Shown here piece after piece: positions 24,018 through 32,501 of a stretch of DNA of 58,598 nucleotides. The DNA is from Phormidium tenue FACHB-886 (GTDB lineage: Bacteria > Cyanobacteriota > Cyanobacteriia > Elainellales > Elainellaceae), in the NCBI RefSeq assembly GCF_014764505.1, contig NZ_JACXWX010000030.1, positions 1 through 58,598 on the forward strand, read 5' to 3'. The notes below the pieces were generated by a model, which was not told the origin of the DNA, made no database searches, and was given only the letters and a program-made list of their open reading frames with translations. Numbering within the stretch: position 1 is the first letter of the stretch; every line of letters begins with the position of its first letter. The position numbers were made by a program, and so were the translations under genes.

Positions 24018-26932
24018 GTTATCGTCTTCCTGTCGTTCCTGGGGAATGGATCGATCGCACCCAAAGAATTGAGTTTACCTTTGAGGGAAGCCGCTTCTGG
24101 GGATATGCCGGCGATACCGTCAGTAGCGCCTTGTGGGCATCCGGACAACGAACGCTGGGACGCAGCTTCAAGTATCATCGTCCGCGCGGCATCTTGAGTT
24201 TGGCAAATCATGACATCAACGCGCTGATGCAAGCAGGGCAGCAGCTTAACGTCCGGGCGGATGTGCTGCCTCTGGAACCCGGACTTTCGCTATCGGCGGT
24301 GAATACGATCGGGGGTGTGAAAAGCGATCGCGCCAGCGTCCTCAATTTCTTTGCTGCATTCATGCCCGTTGGCTTCTACTACAAAGCCTTCTACAGCAAG
24401 CGCTTGTTTCCCTTCTGGGAACGCACCATCCGCCGTATGACAGGCTTGGGGAGGTTAGACCCTGCTACACCCCACATCCGCACTGCCAAACGCTATGACT
24501 TTTGTGATGTTCTGGTGATTGGGGCAGGCGTGTCTGGGCTGGCAGCAGGCTTAGCGGCAGCTGAGGCTGGAGCCGAGGTGGTGATTGTCGATGAAAACGC
24601 CTATGCGGGCGGTTCGGGTAGCTACCAGCTTGGGGCAGATGCAGAACAACGATCGCAAATGCAAGCCTTGATCCAAGCCGCTGAAGCACATCCGCAAATC
24701 CGGCTGTATCTCAAGACTGAAGCGGCAGGATATTATGCCGATCACTGGGTGCCGCTGGTAGATGAAACGCGCCTTTCCAAGATGCGAGCTAAGGCTATTG
24801 TTGTGGCGAGCGGAGCCTATGAGCAGCCAGCGGTGTTTCGCAATAACGATCTTCCGGGCATCATGCTCGCCTCTGCTGCCCAGCGGCTGATCTACCGCTA
24901 TGCGGTAAAGCCCATGGAACGGGCAGTTGTCTTAGTGGCGAATCGGGATGGATATCGAGCCGCACTTGATCTGGTAACGCATGGAGTCACGATCGCTGCC
25001 ATTGTCGATTTACGCGATCGCTACACACCTGATCCGGTGACGCAAGCGCTGCAAGATCGAGGCATTCTCATCCTGACAGGTCACTGTATCTATGAAGCCA
25101 GACCTAACCCAGCAGGTGATGGCATTTCGGTGGCGATCGTTTGCCCATTTGTGGAAGGACAGTCTCAGACAGGATTTCAGCGATCGATCGCCTGTGATGG
25201 CATTTTGATGAGCATAGGCTGGGCAGGCGCAGCCAATCTGCTGTACCAAGCTGGAACCAAGATGCGCTTTGAAAATTCGCTGCAGCAGTTTGTGCCTGAG
25301 CAGCTTCCGGCAGGGGTGTTTGCCTGTGGTCGTGTCAACGGGGTGTTTGAAGTGGAGCGAAAGCTGCAGGATGGGCAACGGGCAGGAGCAGAGGCAGCCG
25401 CTTATCTGGGCATGGGTACAGGCTGGCAGGGAGCGATCGCGCCTGAGCTAGAATCCCCTTCCCATCCCTACCCGATCATCGCCCATCCGGCGGGTAAAAA
25501 CTTCGTAGATTTCGATGAAGACCTGCAGTACAAAGATTTCTGTAATGCCGCTCAGGAAGGCTTTGACAACATTGAGTTACTGAAGCGGTATACGACGGTG
25601 GGCATGGGTCCTAGCCAGGGAAAACATTCTAATGTCAACGCGCTGCGAATTCTGGCGTACCTTATTCAGAAATCTCCGGGTGAAGTGGGAACGACTACTG
25701 CTCGTCCCTTCTTTCACCCCGTGCCGCTGTCTCATTTAGCCGGGCGTGGCTTCACCCCAGAGCGCCAAACTCCGCTGCATAGCCGTCATGCAGAGCTGGC
25801 TGCCGAGTTTATGCGGGTGGGAGCATGGCAGCGCCCCGAATACTATCAGCGTCCTGGTAAAAGCCGCGCAGAGTGTATTGCGCTGGAAGCGGAGGCAGTC
25901 CGATCGAGCGTTGGGCTGATCGATGTGAGCACATTGGGCAAACTAGAAATTCGCGGTGCAGATGCGGCTGAATTTTTAGAGCGGGTCTACTGCGGGCGCT
26001 ATGCCAACTTGAAGGTGGGCATGACTCGCTATGCCCTGATGCTGGACGAGTCAGGCGTGATTATTGACGATGGCGTGATCGCCCGCTTGGATGCTGAGCG
26101 CTTTTATTTCACCACCACCACCGCAGGGGCAGCCCATATCTACCGGGAGCTATCTCGGCTGAATATCCTGTGGCGATCGGAGTGCGGTTTGGTGAATTTA
26201 ACGGGGGCGCGATCGGCAATGAATTTGGCGGGTCCTTTTGCCCGTGAGGTGCTGGCTCAGCTCACCGATCTCGATCTGTCTGCGGCAGCGTTTCCTTATT
26301 TAGGAGTGCGCGAGGCGATCGTAGCGGGAATTCCAGCAGTGCTGATGCGCGTTGGTTTTGTGGGCGAATGGGGCTACGAAATTCATGTGGCGGCAGAATC
26401 GGCAGCGACGGTTTGGGATGCCGTGATGGAGGCGGGCAAACCTTATGGAATCTGTCCGTTTGGGGTAGAAGCACAGCGGCTTTTGCGCTTAGAAAAGGGG
26501 CATCTGATCGTCGGTCAAGATACCGATGGCTTAACGACTCCCTGGCAGGCGGGGTTAGAGTGGGCGGTGAAGCTAGACAAGCCGTTTTTTGTGGGGCAAC
26601 GTAGCCTGCAAATTGTGGCTCCTCGTCCGCTCAAACAAAAGCTGGTCGGCTTTATGCTGGAGGCTGCTCCGCCAACACCACCGCAGGAGTGCCATCTGGT
26701 GATCGACCAAGGCGAGATTGCTGGTCGCATTACCAGCATTGCGTTGAGTCCCAGTCTGCAGCGCTATATCGGGCTAGCCTACGTCACGCCCAACTTAGCC
26801 GCTCCCGGCACTCGCCTGACTATCCGGTCTGATCGGAGTCTGGTGACTGCCACCGTCACCCCCACCCCCTTCTACGACCCGCAGAACCGCCGTCAAACCG
26901 AAACGACCAATCGGCAAGAGGTGACAGTATGA
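24014..26932 (+). CDS. soxA/mgdC: N-methylglutamate dehydrogenase / sarcosine oxidase alpha-type subunit
   Basis: A 972-residue large subunit. The N-terminal part has the ferredoxin-like segment GRSFKYHRPRGI (residues about 50-60), followed by an FAD/NAD Rossmann domain (CDVLVIGAGVSGLAAGLAAA, near residue 160) with a long pyridine nucleotide-disulfide oxidoreductase-type module. The last 370 residues form a GcvT-like aminomethyltransferase fold (GLIDVSTLGKLEIRG, VGFVGEWGYEIHV) that in sarcosine oxidase binds tetrahydrofolate, so the methyl carbon can leave as 5,10-methylene-tetrahydrofolate rather than free formaldehyde. It overlaps the neighbouring genes on both sides by four bases, a strong sign of a single operon. 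Confidence 0.92.
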   Translation: MSYRLPVVPGEWIDRTQRIEFTFEGSRFWGYAGDTVSSALWASGQRTLGRSFKYHRPRGILSLANHDINALMQAGQQLNVRADVLPLEPGLSLSAVNTIGGVKSDRASVLNFFAAFMPVGFYYKAFYSKRLFPFWERTIRRMTGLGRLDPATPHIRTAKRYDFCDVLVIGAGVSGLAAGLAAAEAGAEVVIVDENAYAGGSGSYQLGADAEQRSQMQALIQAAEAHPQIRLYLKTEAAGYYADHWVPLVDETRLSKMRAKAIVVASGAYEQPAVFRNNDLPGIMLASAAQRLIYRYAVKPMERAVVLVANRDGYRAALDLVTHGVTIAAIVDLRDRYTPDPVTQALQDRGILILTGHCIYEARPNPAGDGISVAIVCPFVEGQSQTGFQRSIACDGILMSIGWAGAANLLYQAGTKMRFENSLQQFVPEQLPAGVFACGRVNGVFEVERKLQDGQRAGAEAAAYLGMGTGWQGAIAPELESPSHPYPIIAHPAGKNFVDFDEDLQYKDFCNAAQEGFDNIELLKRYTTVGMGPSQGKHSNVNALRILAYLIQKSPGEVGTTTARPFFHPVPLSHLAGRGFTPERQTPLHSRHAELAAEFMRVGAWQRPEYYQRPGKSRAECIALEAEAVRSSVGLIDVSTLGKLEIRGADAAEFLERVYCGRYANLKVGMTRYALMLDESGVIIDDGVIARLDAERFYFTTTTAGAAHIYRELSRLNILWRSECGLVNLTGARSAMNLAGPFAREVLAQLTDLDLSAAAFPYLGVREAIVAGIPAVLMRVGFVGEWGYEIHVAAESAATVWDAVMEAGKPYGICPFGVEAQRLLRLEKGHLIVGQDTDGLTTPWQAGLEWAVKLDKPFFVGQRSLQIVAPRPLKQKLVGFMLEAAPPTPPQECHLVIDQGEIAGRITSIALSPSLQRYIGLAYVTPNLAAPGTRLTIRSDRSLVTATVTPTPFYDPQNRRQTETTNRQEVTV

Positions 26933-27573
26933 CTTCACGCATTACCCCGCGCCGCATCAGCCCGATCGCCGCTCTCCTGCCGCTGCAGGGCGAGTGGCGA
27001 GAAATTAACGGCATGCCTACCCTAGCAAAGCTGCCCCATGCGAACGGCGCCTTACAGCTAGCAGATTTGTCTTGCCTGATGCGCTTTGGCGTGAAAGGGG
27101 CAGGCGCAGGCGCATGGCTAGCTCAGCAGGTTCCCATCCCCGATCGCCCTAATAGTTGGCTTCCCCTACCCACAGGCGGGCTGATCGCCCGATTGGGACT
27201 CAGCGAATTTCTGATCGAAGACGGCTGGGAAAGTGACATGGCAATGCGCTTAGCTGCCCAATCTCCGCCCACCGCTGTGTATCCAGTGCTGCGTCAGGAT
27301 GCCGCGATCGCCGTCTCTGGGGCTACCGTCAATGAGCTGCTGCTGCAAACCTGCAGCGTCAACTTTCGGGCGCTCAACCTTAGCGATCGTCCAGTTGTAC
27401 TCACGTCGATAGTGGGCGTAGGGGTGACGGTGCTGCCGGTAGCAGACTCGTTTTACCGAATTTGGTGCGATGGCACGTTTGGGGCATACCTGTGGCGAAC
27501 GCTGGTGGCAATCGCGGAAGAGATGGGCGGCTGTGTGGTTGGGGTAGACCAAATCAATCGATCGCTTATCTAA
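26929..27573 (+). CDS. soxG/mgdD: N-methylglutamate dehydrogenase / sarcosine oxidase gamma-type subunit
   Basis: A 214-residue protein of the SoxG family, the fourth subunit of heterotetrameric sarcosine oxidase and N-methylglutamate dehydrogenase. It is distantly GcvT-like: DLSCLMRFGVKGAGAGAWL near the N-terminus, then RLGLSEFLIEDGW, and near the end PVADSFYRIWCDGTFGAYLW. No catalytic residues are expected in this subunit. Its ATG overlaps the stop of the alpha gene. It ends 26 bases before the amidotransferase-like gene, joining the dehydrogenase and synthase halves of the operon. Confidence 0.85.
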   Translation: MTSRITPRRISPIAALLPLQGEWREINGMPTLAKLPHANGALQLADLSCLMRFGVKGAGAGAWLAQQVPIPDRPNSWLPLPTGGLIARLGLSEFLIEDGWESDMAMRLAAQSPPTAVYPVLRQDAAIAVSGATVNELLLQTCSVNFRALNLSDRPVVLTSIVGVGVTVLPVADSFYRIWCDGTFGAYLWRTLVAIAEEMGGCVVGVDQINRSLI

Positions 27574-27599
27574 ATCGCTTATATAAAAGGTGAAAATTT

Positions 27600-28496
27600 A
27601 TGTGTGGCATTGTGGGACTGTTGATTAAGAAGCCAGAGCTACGAGAGGCGTTGGGTGAGCTGATGGTGCCGATCCTGCTAGGCATGGCTCAGCGGGGTCC
27701 TGACTCTGCCGGACTCGCCGTTTTCACTGAAACCTTGGATAAATCGCATCGCAAATATAGCCTGTACGCTGGCGGGCAAGCGTTAGATTGGGCAGCCCTA
27801 ACCGCTGAATTCCAGAAGCACTTTCAGGCAGATGCCCATCTGCAGACCAACGGCAACCATGCGGTGCTAAGCTCTAGCCTCGCGCCTGAAACCGTTAAGG
27901 CATGGCTAAAGCAACACTATCCCCAGCTGCATGTCCTCTCAACTGGGCGCACCATCGATCTCTACAAAGAGATTGGCAAGCCTGCAGCCGTGGCAGATCG
28001 CTACAATTTCAAATCGCTCAAAGGCTCTCATGCGGTCGCGCATACCCGCATGGCAACCGAATCTGCTGTGACTCCGGCTCACGCCCATCCCTTTACGGCA
28101 GGCGAAGACTTCTGCTTGGTTCACAATGGCTCCCTCTCCAATCCCAACGAACTGCGTCGCAAGCTGGAGCCGCAGGGAATTCGCTTTGAAACCGACAACG
28201 ATACGGAAGCAGCTTGCCGCTTTTTAGAGTGGCGGCTGCGCGAAGGTGACGATCTAGAAACGGCTTTGCGTCACGGCTTTGAAGCGTTAGACGGCTTTTA
28301 TACCTTCTTGATGGGAACGACCAACAAGCTAGCGCTGGTGCGAGATGCCTTTGCCTGCAAACCCGCAGTTGTAGCCGAAACCGATGACTACGTGGCGATC
28401 GCCTCCGAATTTCATGCGCTTGCCCACCTGCCTCAGATCAAACAAGCCCACCTCTACGAACCTGCCCCGGAGGAACTGTACGTATGGACAGTTTGA
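27600..28496 (+). CDS. glxB/mgsA: N-methylglutamate synthase subunit A-like glutamine amidotransferase
   Basis: A 298-residue class II (Ntn-type) glutamine amidotransferase domain. Cys2 in MCGIVG is the nucleophile after removal of Met. GMAQRGPDSAGLA, AHTRMATESAVTPAHAHPF and LVHNGSLSNPNEL match the glutaminase pocket. In glutamate synthase this domain releases ammonia. In the three-part N-methylglutamate synthase the homologous subunit MgsA acts with MgsB and MgsC. AAGGTGA lies before ATG 27600. The gene overlaps the next by 13 bases. Confidence 0.9.
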   Translation: MCGIVGLLIKKPELREALGELMVPILLGMAQRGPDSAGLAVFTETLDKSHRKYSLYAGGQALDWAALTAEFQKHFQADAHLQTNGNHAVLSSSLAPETVKAWLKQHYPQLHVLSTGRTIDLYKEIGKPAAVADRYNFKSLKGSHAVAHTRMATESAVTPAHAHPFTAGEDFCLVHNGSLSNPNELRRKLEPQGIRFETDNDTEAACRFLEWRLREGDDLETALRHGFEALDGFYTFLMGTTNKLALVRDAFACKPAVVAETDDYVAIASEFHALAHLPQIKQAHLYEPAPEELYVWTV

Positions 28497-29164
28497 CCTT
28501 TGACTTAGCCCAAACGCCGCTGCGCAAAGTCAACCAGTTCTTGCACCAGGATTGCAGTGCCCAGACCGTGCAGATTCTTAACCCGGATGGAGCACACAAT
28601 ATCGCCGTGGGATTGGATGCGCCGATCGACGTAGAAATTCTGGGGCATACAGGCTACTACGCTGCCGGGATGAACAAGCTGGCAAACGTGACGATCGTGG
28701 GCAATGCAGGTCCCGGCGTTGCCGAAAACATGATGTCGGGGCGGGTACAGGTTAAAGGATTCGCCTCCGTCTCGGCAGGGGCATCGGCGCAGGGTGGGCT
28801 GTTGGTTATCGAAGGCAATGCTAGTCTGCGCTGCGGCATTTCCCTCAAAGGGGCTGATATTGTGGTGGGCGGCAGCGTCGGCAGCTTCTCGGCATTTATG
28901 GCGCAAGCTGGACGGATGATTATCTGCGGTGATGCAGGCGATGCGCTAGGAGACTCGCTCTATGAAGCCGTTCTCTATGTGCGCGGCAATATCAAATCGC
29001 TAGGGGCAGATGCGCAAATTGAACCGATGTCTGAGCTAGATTACACCGCCGTCGAAGAACTTCTCTCAAAAGCAGGTTTAGCGTACAGCCCCCAAGAATT
29101 CAAACGAGTTGCTTCAGCCAAAACGCTCTATCACTGGAATGCCGATGCCAACCAGGAATATTAG
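28484..29164 (+). CDS. glxC/mgsB: N-methylglutamate synthase subunit B-like GXGXG protein
   Basis: A 226-residue protein corresponding to the C-terminal GXGXG beta-helix of glutamate synthase large subunits. Repeated glycine turns are visible (GNAGPGVAENMMSGRVQVKG, GISLKGADIVVGGSVGSFS, ICGDAGDALGDSLYEAVLYV). The domain has a structural role, holding amidotransferase and FMN domains together. Its start lies inside the preceding gene (13-base overlap), so the two are coupled. A gap of about 80 bases separates it from the FMN subunit gene. Confidence 0.9.
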   Translation: MDSLTFDLAQTPLRKVNQFLHQDCSAQTVQILNPDGAHNIAVGLDAPIDVEILGHTGYYAAGMNKLANVTIVGNAGPGVAENMMSGRVQVKGFASVSAGASAQGGLLVIEGNASLRCGISLKGADIVVGGSVGSFSAFMAQAGRMIICGDAGDALGDSLYEAVLYVRGNIKSLGADAQIEPMSELDYTAVEELLSKAGLAYSPQEFKRVASAKTLYHWNADANQEY

Positions 29165-29246
29165 ATCGCAGCAAATCATCGTTCTCCCTCACAGATTCCA
29201 TTTATAGCAACCAAACTTTCAGTTGGCGTACCCCAACCCAGAACCT

Positions 29247-30605
29247 ATGAACTTTCCCCAACCGGATCAACCTATCTCTTACGAAGAATCTGCAGGATAC
29301 GATCGCCGCATCATCCACTATATCCAGAATGCAGCAGCGCATGGTCTTTACGAAATTCGCGGCTTAGGCGCAAAGCGCCAATTACCTCATTTTGATGATT
29401 TAGTATTTTTGGGGGCTTCTCTCACCCGCTACCCACTGGAAGGCTACCGCGAGAAATGCAGCACCAAAACGATACTTGGCACTCGGTTTGCCAAACGCCC
29501 GATCGAACTGGAAATCCCAATTACGATCGCGGGGATGAGTTTTGGCTCGCTCTCTGCCAACGTCAAAGAAGCATTGGGAATTGCCGCCACAGAAGTTGGG
29601 ACATCTACCACCACAGGCGATGGCGGCATGACCTCCGAAGAACGGCTCTCCTCAAAAACGTTGGTGTACCAATGCTTGCCCTCTCGCTATGGCTTCAATC
29701 CGGATGACCTCCGCAAAGCAGATGCGATCGAGATTGTGATTGGGCAAGGCGCAAAACCGGGCGGCGGCGGCATGCTGCTGGGTCAAAAGATTAACCCGCG
29801 CGTGGCAGAAATGCGAACGCTGCCTGAAGGCGTTGACCAACGCTCGGCCTGCCGCCACCCCGATTGGACAGGACCTGACGATCTGACAATCAAAATTCAA
29901 GAACTCCGTGAACTGACCGATTGGGAAAAGCCAATCTATGTGAAGGTAGGTGCGTCGCGCACGTTTAACGATGTCAAGCTGGCCGTCCATTCTGGTGCAG
30001 ATGTGGTGGTGGTGGATGGCATGCAGGGCGGCACCGCAGCCACCCAGACGGTCTTTATCGAACATGTGGGTATCCCAACGATCGCCGCAGTTCGCCAAGC
30101 CGTCGATGCTCTCGAAGATATGAACATGAAGGACAAAGTGCAGCTGATTGTCTCGGGTGGCATCCGCACAGGGGCAGATGTTGCTAAAGCGCTAGCAATG
30201 GGGGCAGATGCGGTATCGATCGGGCAAGGAGTGCTGATCGCATTGGGCTGCAATAGCAAAACTTATGTGCAAGCAGATACCCACTATTCTGCAGTAGAAG
30301 ATTACCGGGCACTGGGCACAGCACCGGGCTATTGTCACCATTGCCATACGGGACAGTGTCCGGTGGGTGTAACGACGCAAGATCCAGTTTTGGAAAAGCG
30401 TTTGGAGCCAGTGGTGGGAGCCAAACGAGTTAAAAATTATTTCAAAACGTTGAACATGGAGTTGACGACGATCGCCCGTGCCTGTGGAAAGCAAAATGTA
30501 CACCATTTAGAGCGAGAAGATTTGGTAGCGCTGACGCTGGAAGCAGCGGCAATGGCGCGTCTTCCCCTAGCTGGAACGAGCTGGATTCCGGGTGAGGCAC
30601 ATTAA
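29247..30605 (+). CDS. glxD/mgsC: N-methylglutamate synthase subunit C-like FMN/Fe-S protein
   Basis: A 452-residue FMN-binding glutamate-synthase-type barrel. ITIAGMSFGSLSANVKEALG opens the barrel, GQGAKPGGGGMLLGQKI matches the substrate loop, and IVSGGIRTGADVAKALAMGA the flavin phosphate site. Cys363, Cys366 and Cys371 in CHHCHTGQCPVG fit the Fe-S cluster motif. This is the site where an amine would be combined with 2-oxoglutarate or glutamate. ATG 29247 is chosen; TTG 29223 in frame is possible and neither has a clear ribosome-binding site. It is the last gene of the operon. No GmaS or structural glutamine-synthetase-like gene follows. Confidence 0.9.
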   Translation: MNFPQPDQPISYEESAGYDRRIIHYIQNAAAHGLYEIRGLGAKRQLPHFDDLVFLGASLTRYPLEGYREKCSTKTILGTRFAKRPIELEIPITIAGMSFGSLSANVKEALGIAATEVGTSTTTGDGGMTSEERLSSKTLVYQCLPSRYGFNPDDLRKADAIEIVIGQGAKPGGGGMLLGQKINPRVAEMRTLPEGVDQRSACRHPDWTGPDDLTIKIQELRELTDWEKPIYVKVGASRTFNDVKLAVHSGADVVVVDGMQGGTAATQTVFIEHVGIPTIAAVRQAVDALEDMNMKDKVQLIVSGGIRTGADVAKALAMGADAVSIGQGVLIALGCNSKTYVQADTHYSAVEDYRALGTAPGYCHHCHTGQCPVGVTTQDPVLEKRLEPVVGAKRVKNYFKTLNMELTTIARACGKQNVHHLEREDLVALTLEAAAMARLPLAGTSWIPGEAH

Positions 30606-30905
30606 ATCACTTTACGTACTGGCTAAAATTCTTTGTGTGAGAACCCTGCCGAAATAAGGTACGGCTAATATCTCCCGAAGCGCAAGAATTTATCGGTACA
30701 CTCGTTGCAGAGTTCTGCTATGGTGCTCCACGTTTAGATGAAATCTTTTACACAAAAATTTGTCCTGATGTATGCGCTTAGCTCTATCCTATTGCGCTTC
30801 TAATCACAGGACATTTTGTCTTTAAGCTGTACTTTCATAGCCCAGCAGGAGATAGCTAGGAACAAAATACTCCAAGGCGGAACGCATCGACCTCAACAGC
30901 GATCG
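30606..30905. other. Intergenic after the methylamine-type operon
   Basis: A plus-strand frame without an ATG (30641 to stop near 30783) reads EAQEFIGTLVAEFCYGAP and then RLDEIFYTKICPDVCA. It looks protein-like and may be the tail of a lost gene, but the family is unknown. No terminator was recognised after the FMN subunit gene. Confidence 0.3.
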
Positions 30906-31202
30906 CTACTTGTCGGAACTCAGAGGAGCTGGTCTTCGATCGCCTCTCTTTTTTGCTTGGGAAAGATCGGCTAGTCCATCTGGGCCCAAACGATTGTAGC
31001 GATGCGCGAGTTTACGCACCCAATCGGTAGATAAACCAAGCCTCTCAGCAACCTGCTCAGCCGTCAACGGTGTATCGGGCTGGCTCAGGAGTTGGATGAC
31101 TAACCAGTAATTTTTAACTTTTGGATTTTGACAATTTTGATAACGCTGAATCAATTCAGCGTAGTCCAAATGGGGAGTGATCTGTATGCGAGGGCGGGAC
31201 AT
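30906..31202 (-). CDS. Helix-turn-helix protein, probably N-terminal part of an IS630-type transposase
   Basis: A 98-residue frame starting at ATG 31202. After PRIQITPHLDYAELIQRYQN comes an HTH (AEQVAERLGLSTDWVRKLAH) and RYNRLGPDGLADLSQAKKRG, the layout of the N-terminal HTH domain of IS630/Tc1-mariner-type transposases and of short HTH orphans common in cyanobacteria. No DDE catalytic part follows, so it is either a decayed transposase or a solitary DNA-binding protein. The frame stops a few residues after the HTH domain, and no terminal inverted repeats were found. Confidence 0.6.
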   Translation of the reverse strand: MSRPRIQITPHLDYAELIQRYQNCQNPKVKNYWLVIQLLSQPDTPLTAEQVAERLGLSTDWVRKLAHRYNRLGPDGLADLSQAKKRGDRRPAPLSSDK

Positions 31203-31858
31203 GGTTACAGGCTAGCTTGCTCTGCAGCACTGTCAGCGACTGCCACCAACTGCTGAACAAGATAGGGGCGATTGGGATGACTCTAAGATAAAACTTTCAG
31301 TAGATAAAAGCAAATAGTCTTCTTTTTCAAATCAATAAATAAAATTAATTAAAAGTAGAGTTCTTGAGATTGGAAATTATTGTGTGCGAAGTTCTGCAGC
31401 GTTACACAATAAGTCTGCTCGAATCTAATGCCAGTGAGGAATAGAGCTCTTCTCAGCTCCATGAGAGCAAATTTTCTGTTGCAGCCCTGTACAGCATCCA
31501 AAAAAGAATCTACTTCCGCTTAGCCGCGCAAATGCCCTCATCTAATGCAGTTATTCAAAGCTGCATAGAAGATCACTCTAAATTGTCAAGCCTAACGATA
31601 AATTTAATTTATCATTTTAAGAGAAAAGAGTATTTGATTCTATCGATTAAACAGCTTAAACTGGACGAAAAACAAAGATAGCCCAAAAAATAGCCTTCCC
31701 TAAAGATAGTCCCGAGTTTGAGCAGATTCTTTGCTGTAGGCAAACTGCAAATTCAGTGCTGTCAGGCACTCTATTTCACCTTTTAGTCTATCTGTTAACT
31801 CTCTAGCCCCCCTACTATGCAAGGTAAACTCTAAAACCGTTGAAAACGGCATATTATA
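31203..31858. other. AT-rich intergenic region
   Basis: About 650 bases, with a notably AT-rich core (31310-31380 and 31580-31700) compared with the flanks. A TATAAT at 31855-31860 overlaps the ATG of the next frame. No gene, RNA or repeat was recognised. The base composition shift may mark foreign DNA or a regulatory region. Confidence 0.35.
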
Positions 31859-32122
31859 ATGCAAAATCTTACTGCCCGTGATATTGACTGGAATCCGATT
31901 CTTCAACGGATTCAAATCGCAGAGGGACAACGATTGCCAACCTATCCAGGCGATCTTAAGGCAGCGCTGCTAGCCCACTCTGGACTTGACGATCATCCCA
32001 AAGCTGAAGAAGCTTATCAGCTTGCCAGAGAGATCTCTCGGCTTTCAACCTGCTGCGATCCAGAGATTGTTTACTGGTTCTCACGGCTGGTTGCTTTGCT
32101 GAACTCACAGCCCGCTCTCTAA
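31859..32122 (+). CDS. Small hypothetical protein
   Basis: An 87-residue acidic, helical frame (MQNLTARDIDWNPILQRIQ... LDDHPKAEEAYQLAREIS ... YWFSRLVALLNSQPAL). The helix around residues 45-60 looks like a short repeat-type helix. I do not recognise a family. The ATG is embedded in TATAATG without a ribosome-binding site, so expression from this start is uncertain. The coding appearance rests on amino-acid composition only. Confidence 0.45.
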   Translation: MQNLTARDIDWNPILQRIQIAEGQRLPTYPGDLKAALLAHSGLDDHPKAEEAYQLAREISRLSTCCDPEIVYWFSRLVALLNSQPAL

Positions 32123-32236
32123 TCTCATGTCGAAACTAAAGATCTGCTTTGGCGTTGCTGTAGAAGCGATCTCTTTCATTCGGGCACGTTGTGCTTTGCC
32201 TAAATCAACCTATCGTAATAAACTGAACCTCGTTAT

Positions 32237-32425
32237 ATGCTGGAGCACTTAAGAGAAGTTCGTCATCAACAGGGCTGCCGCGATCGCAAGGCTGGCTGGC
32301 TACCCAGAATGCAAGATTCTGCCTATCTAGAGGGCTACCTCAGAGATAGACCCGGCGGGCTTGACGAAATTGTGCAGTATTTTCCTTCGGTTGATGCTTA
32401 CCTAGCCTGGAAGTTTAAAGCTTGA
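32237..32425 (+). CDS. Small hypothetical protein
   Basis: A 62-residue frame, MLEHLREVRHQQGCRDRKAG followed by YLEGYLRDRPGGLDEIVQYF and a C-terminal YLAWKFKA. It is charged and aromatic with no signal peptide. The family is not recognised. It lies in the same direction as the 87-residue frame 115 bases upstream. There is no strong ribosome-binding site. Confidence 0.4.
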   Translation: MLEHLREVRHQQGCRDRKAGWLPRMQDSAYLEGYLRDRPGGLDEIVQYFPSVDAYLAWKFKA

Positions 32426-32501
32426 GCGATTACATCATTTCGCTTTTGCATCACTTCTATTCCAAGAGTATATTTGCGCTGATAATTCGCCAGATCATAT
32501 T

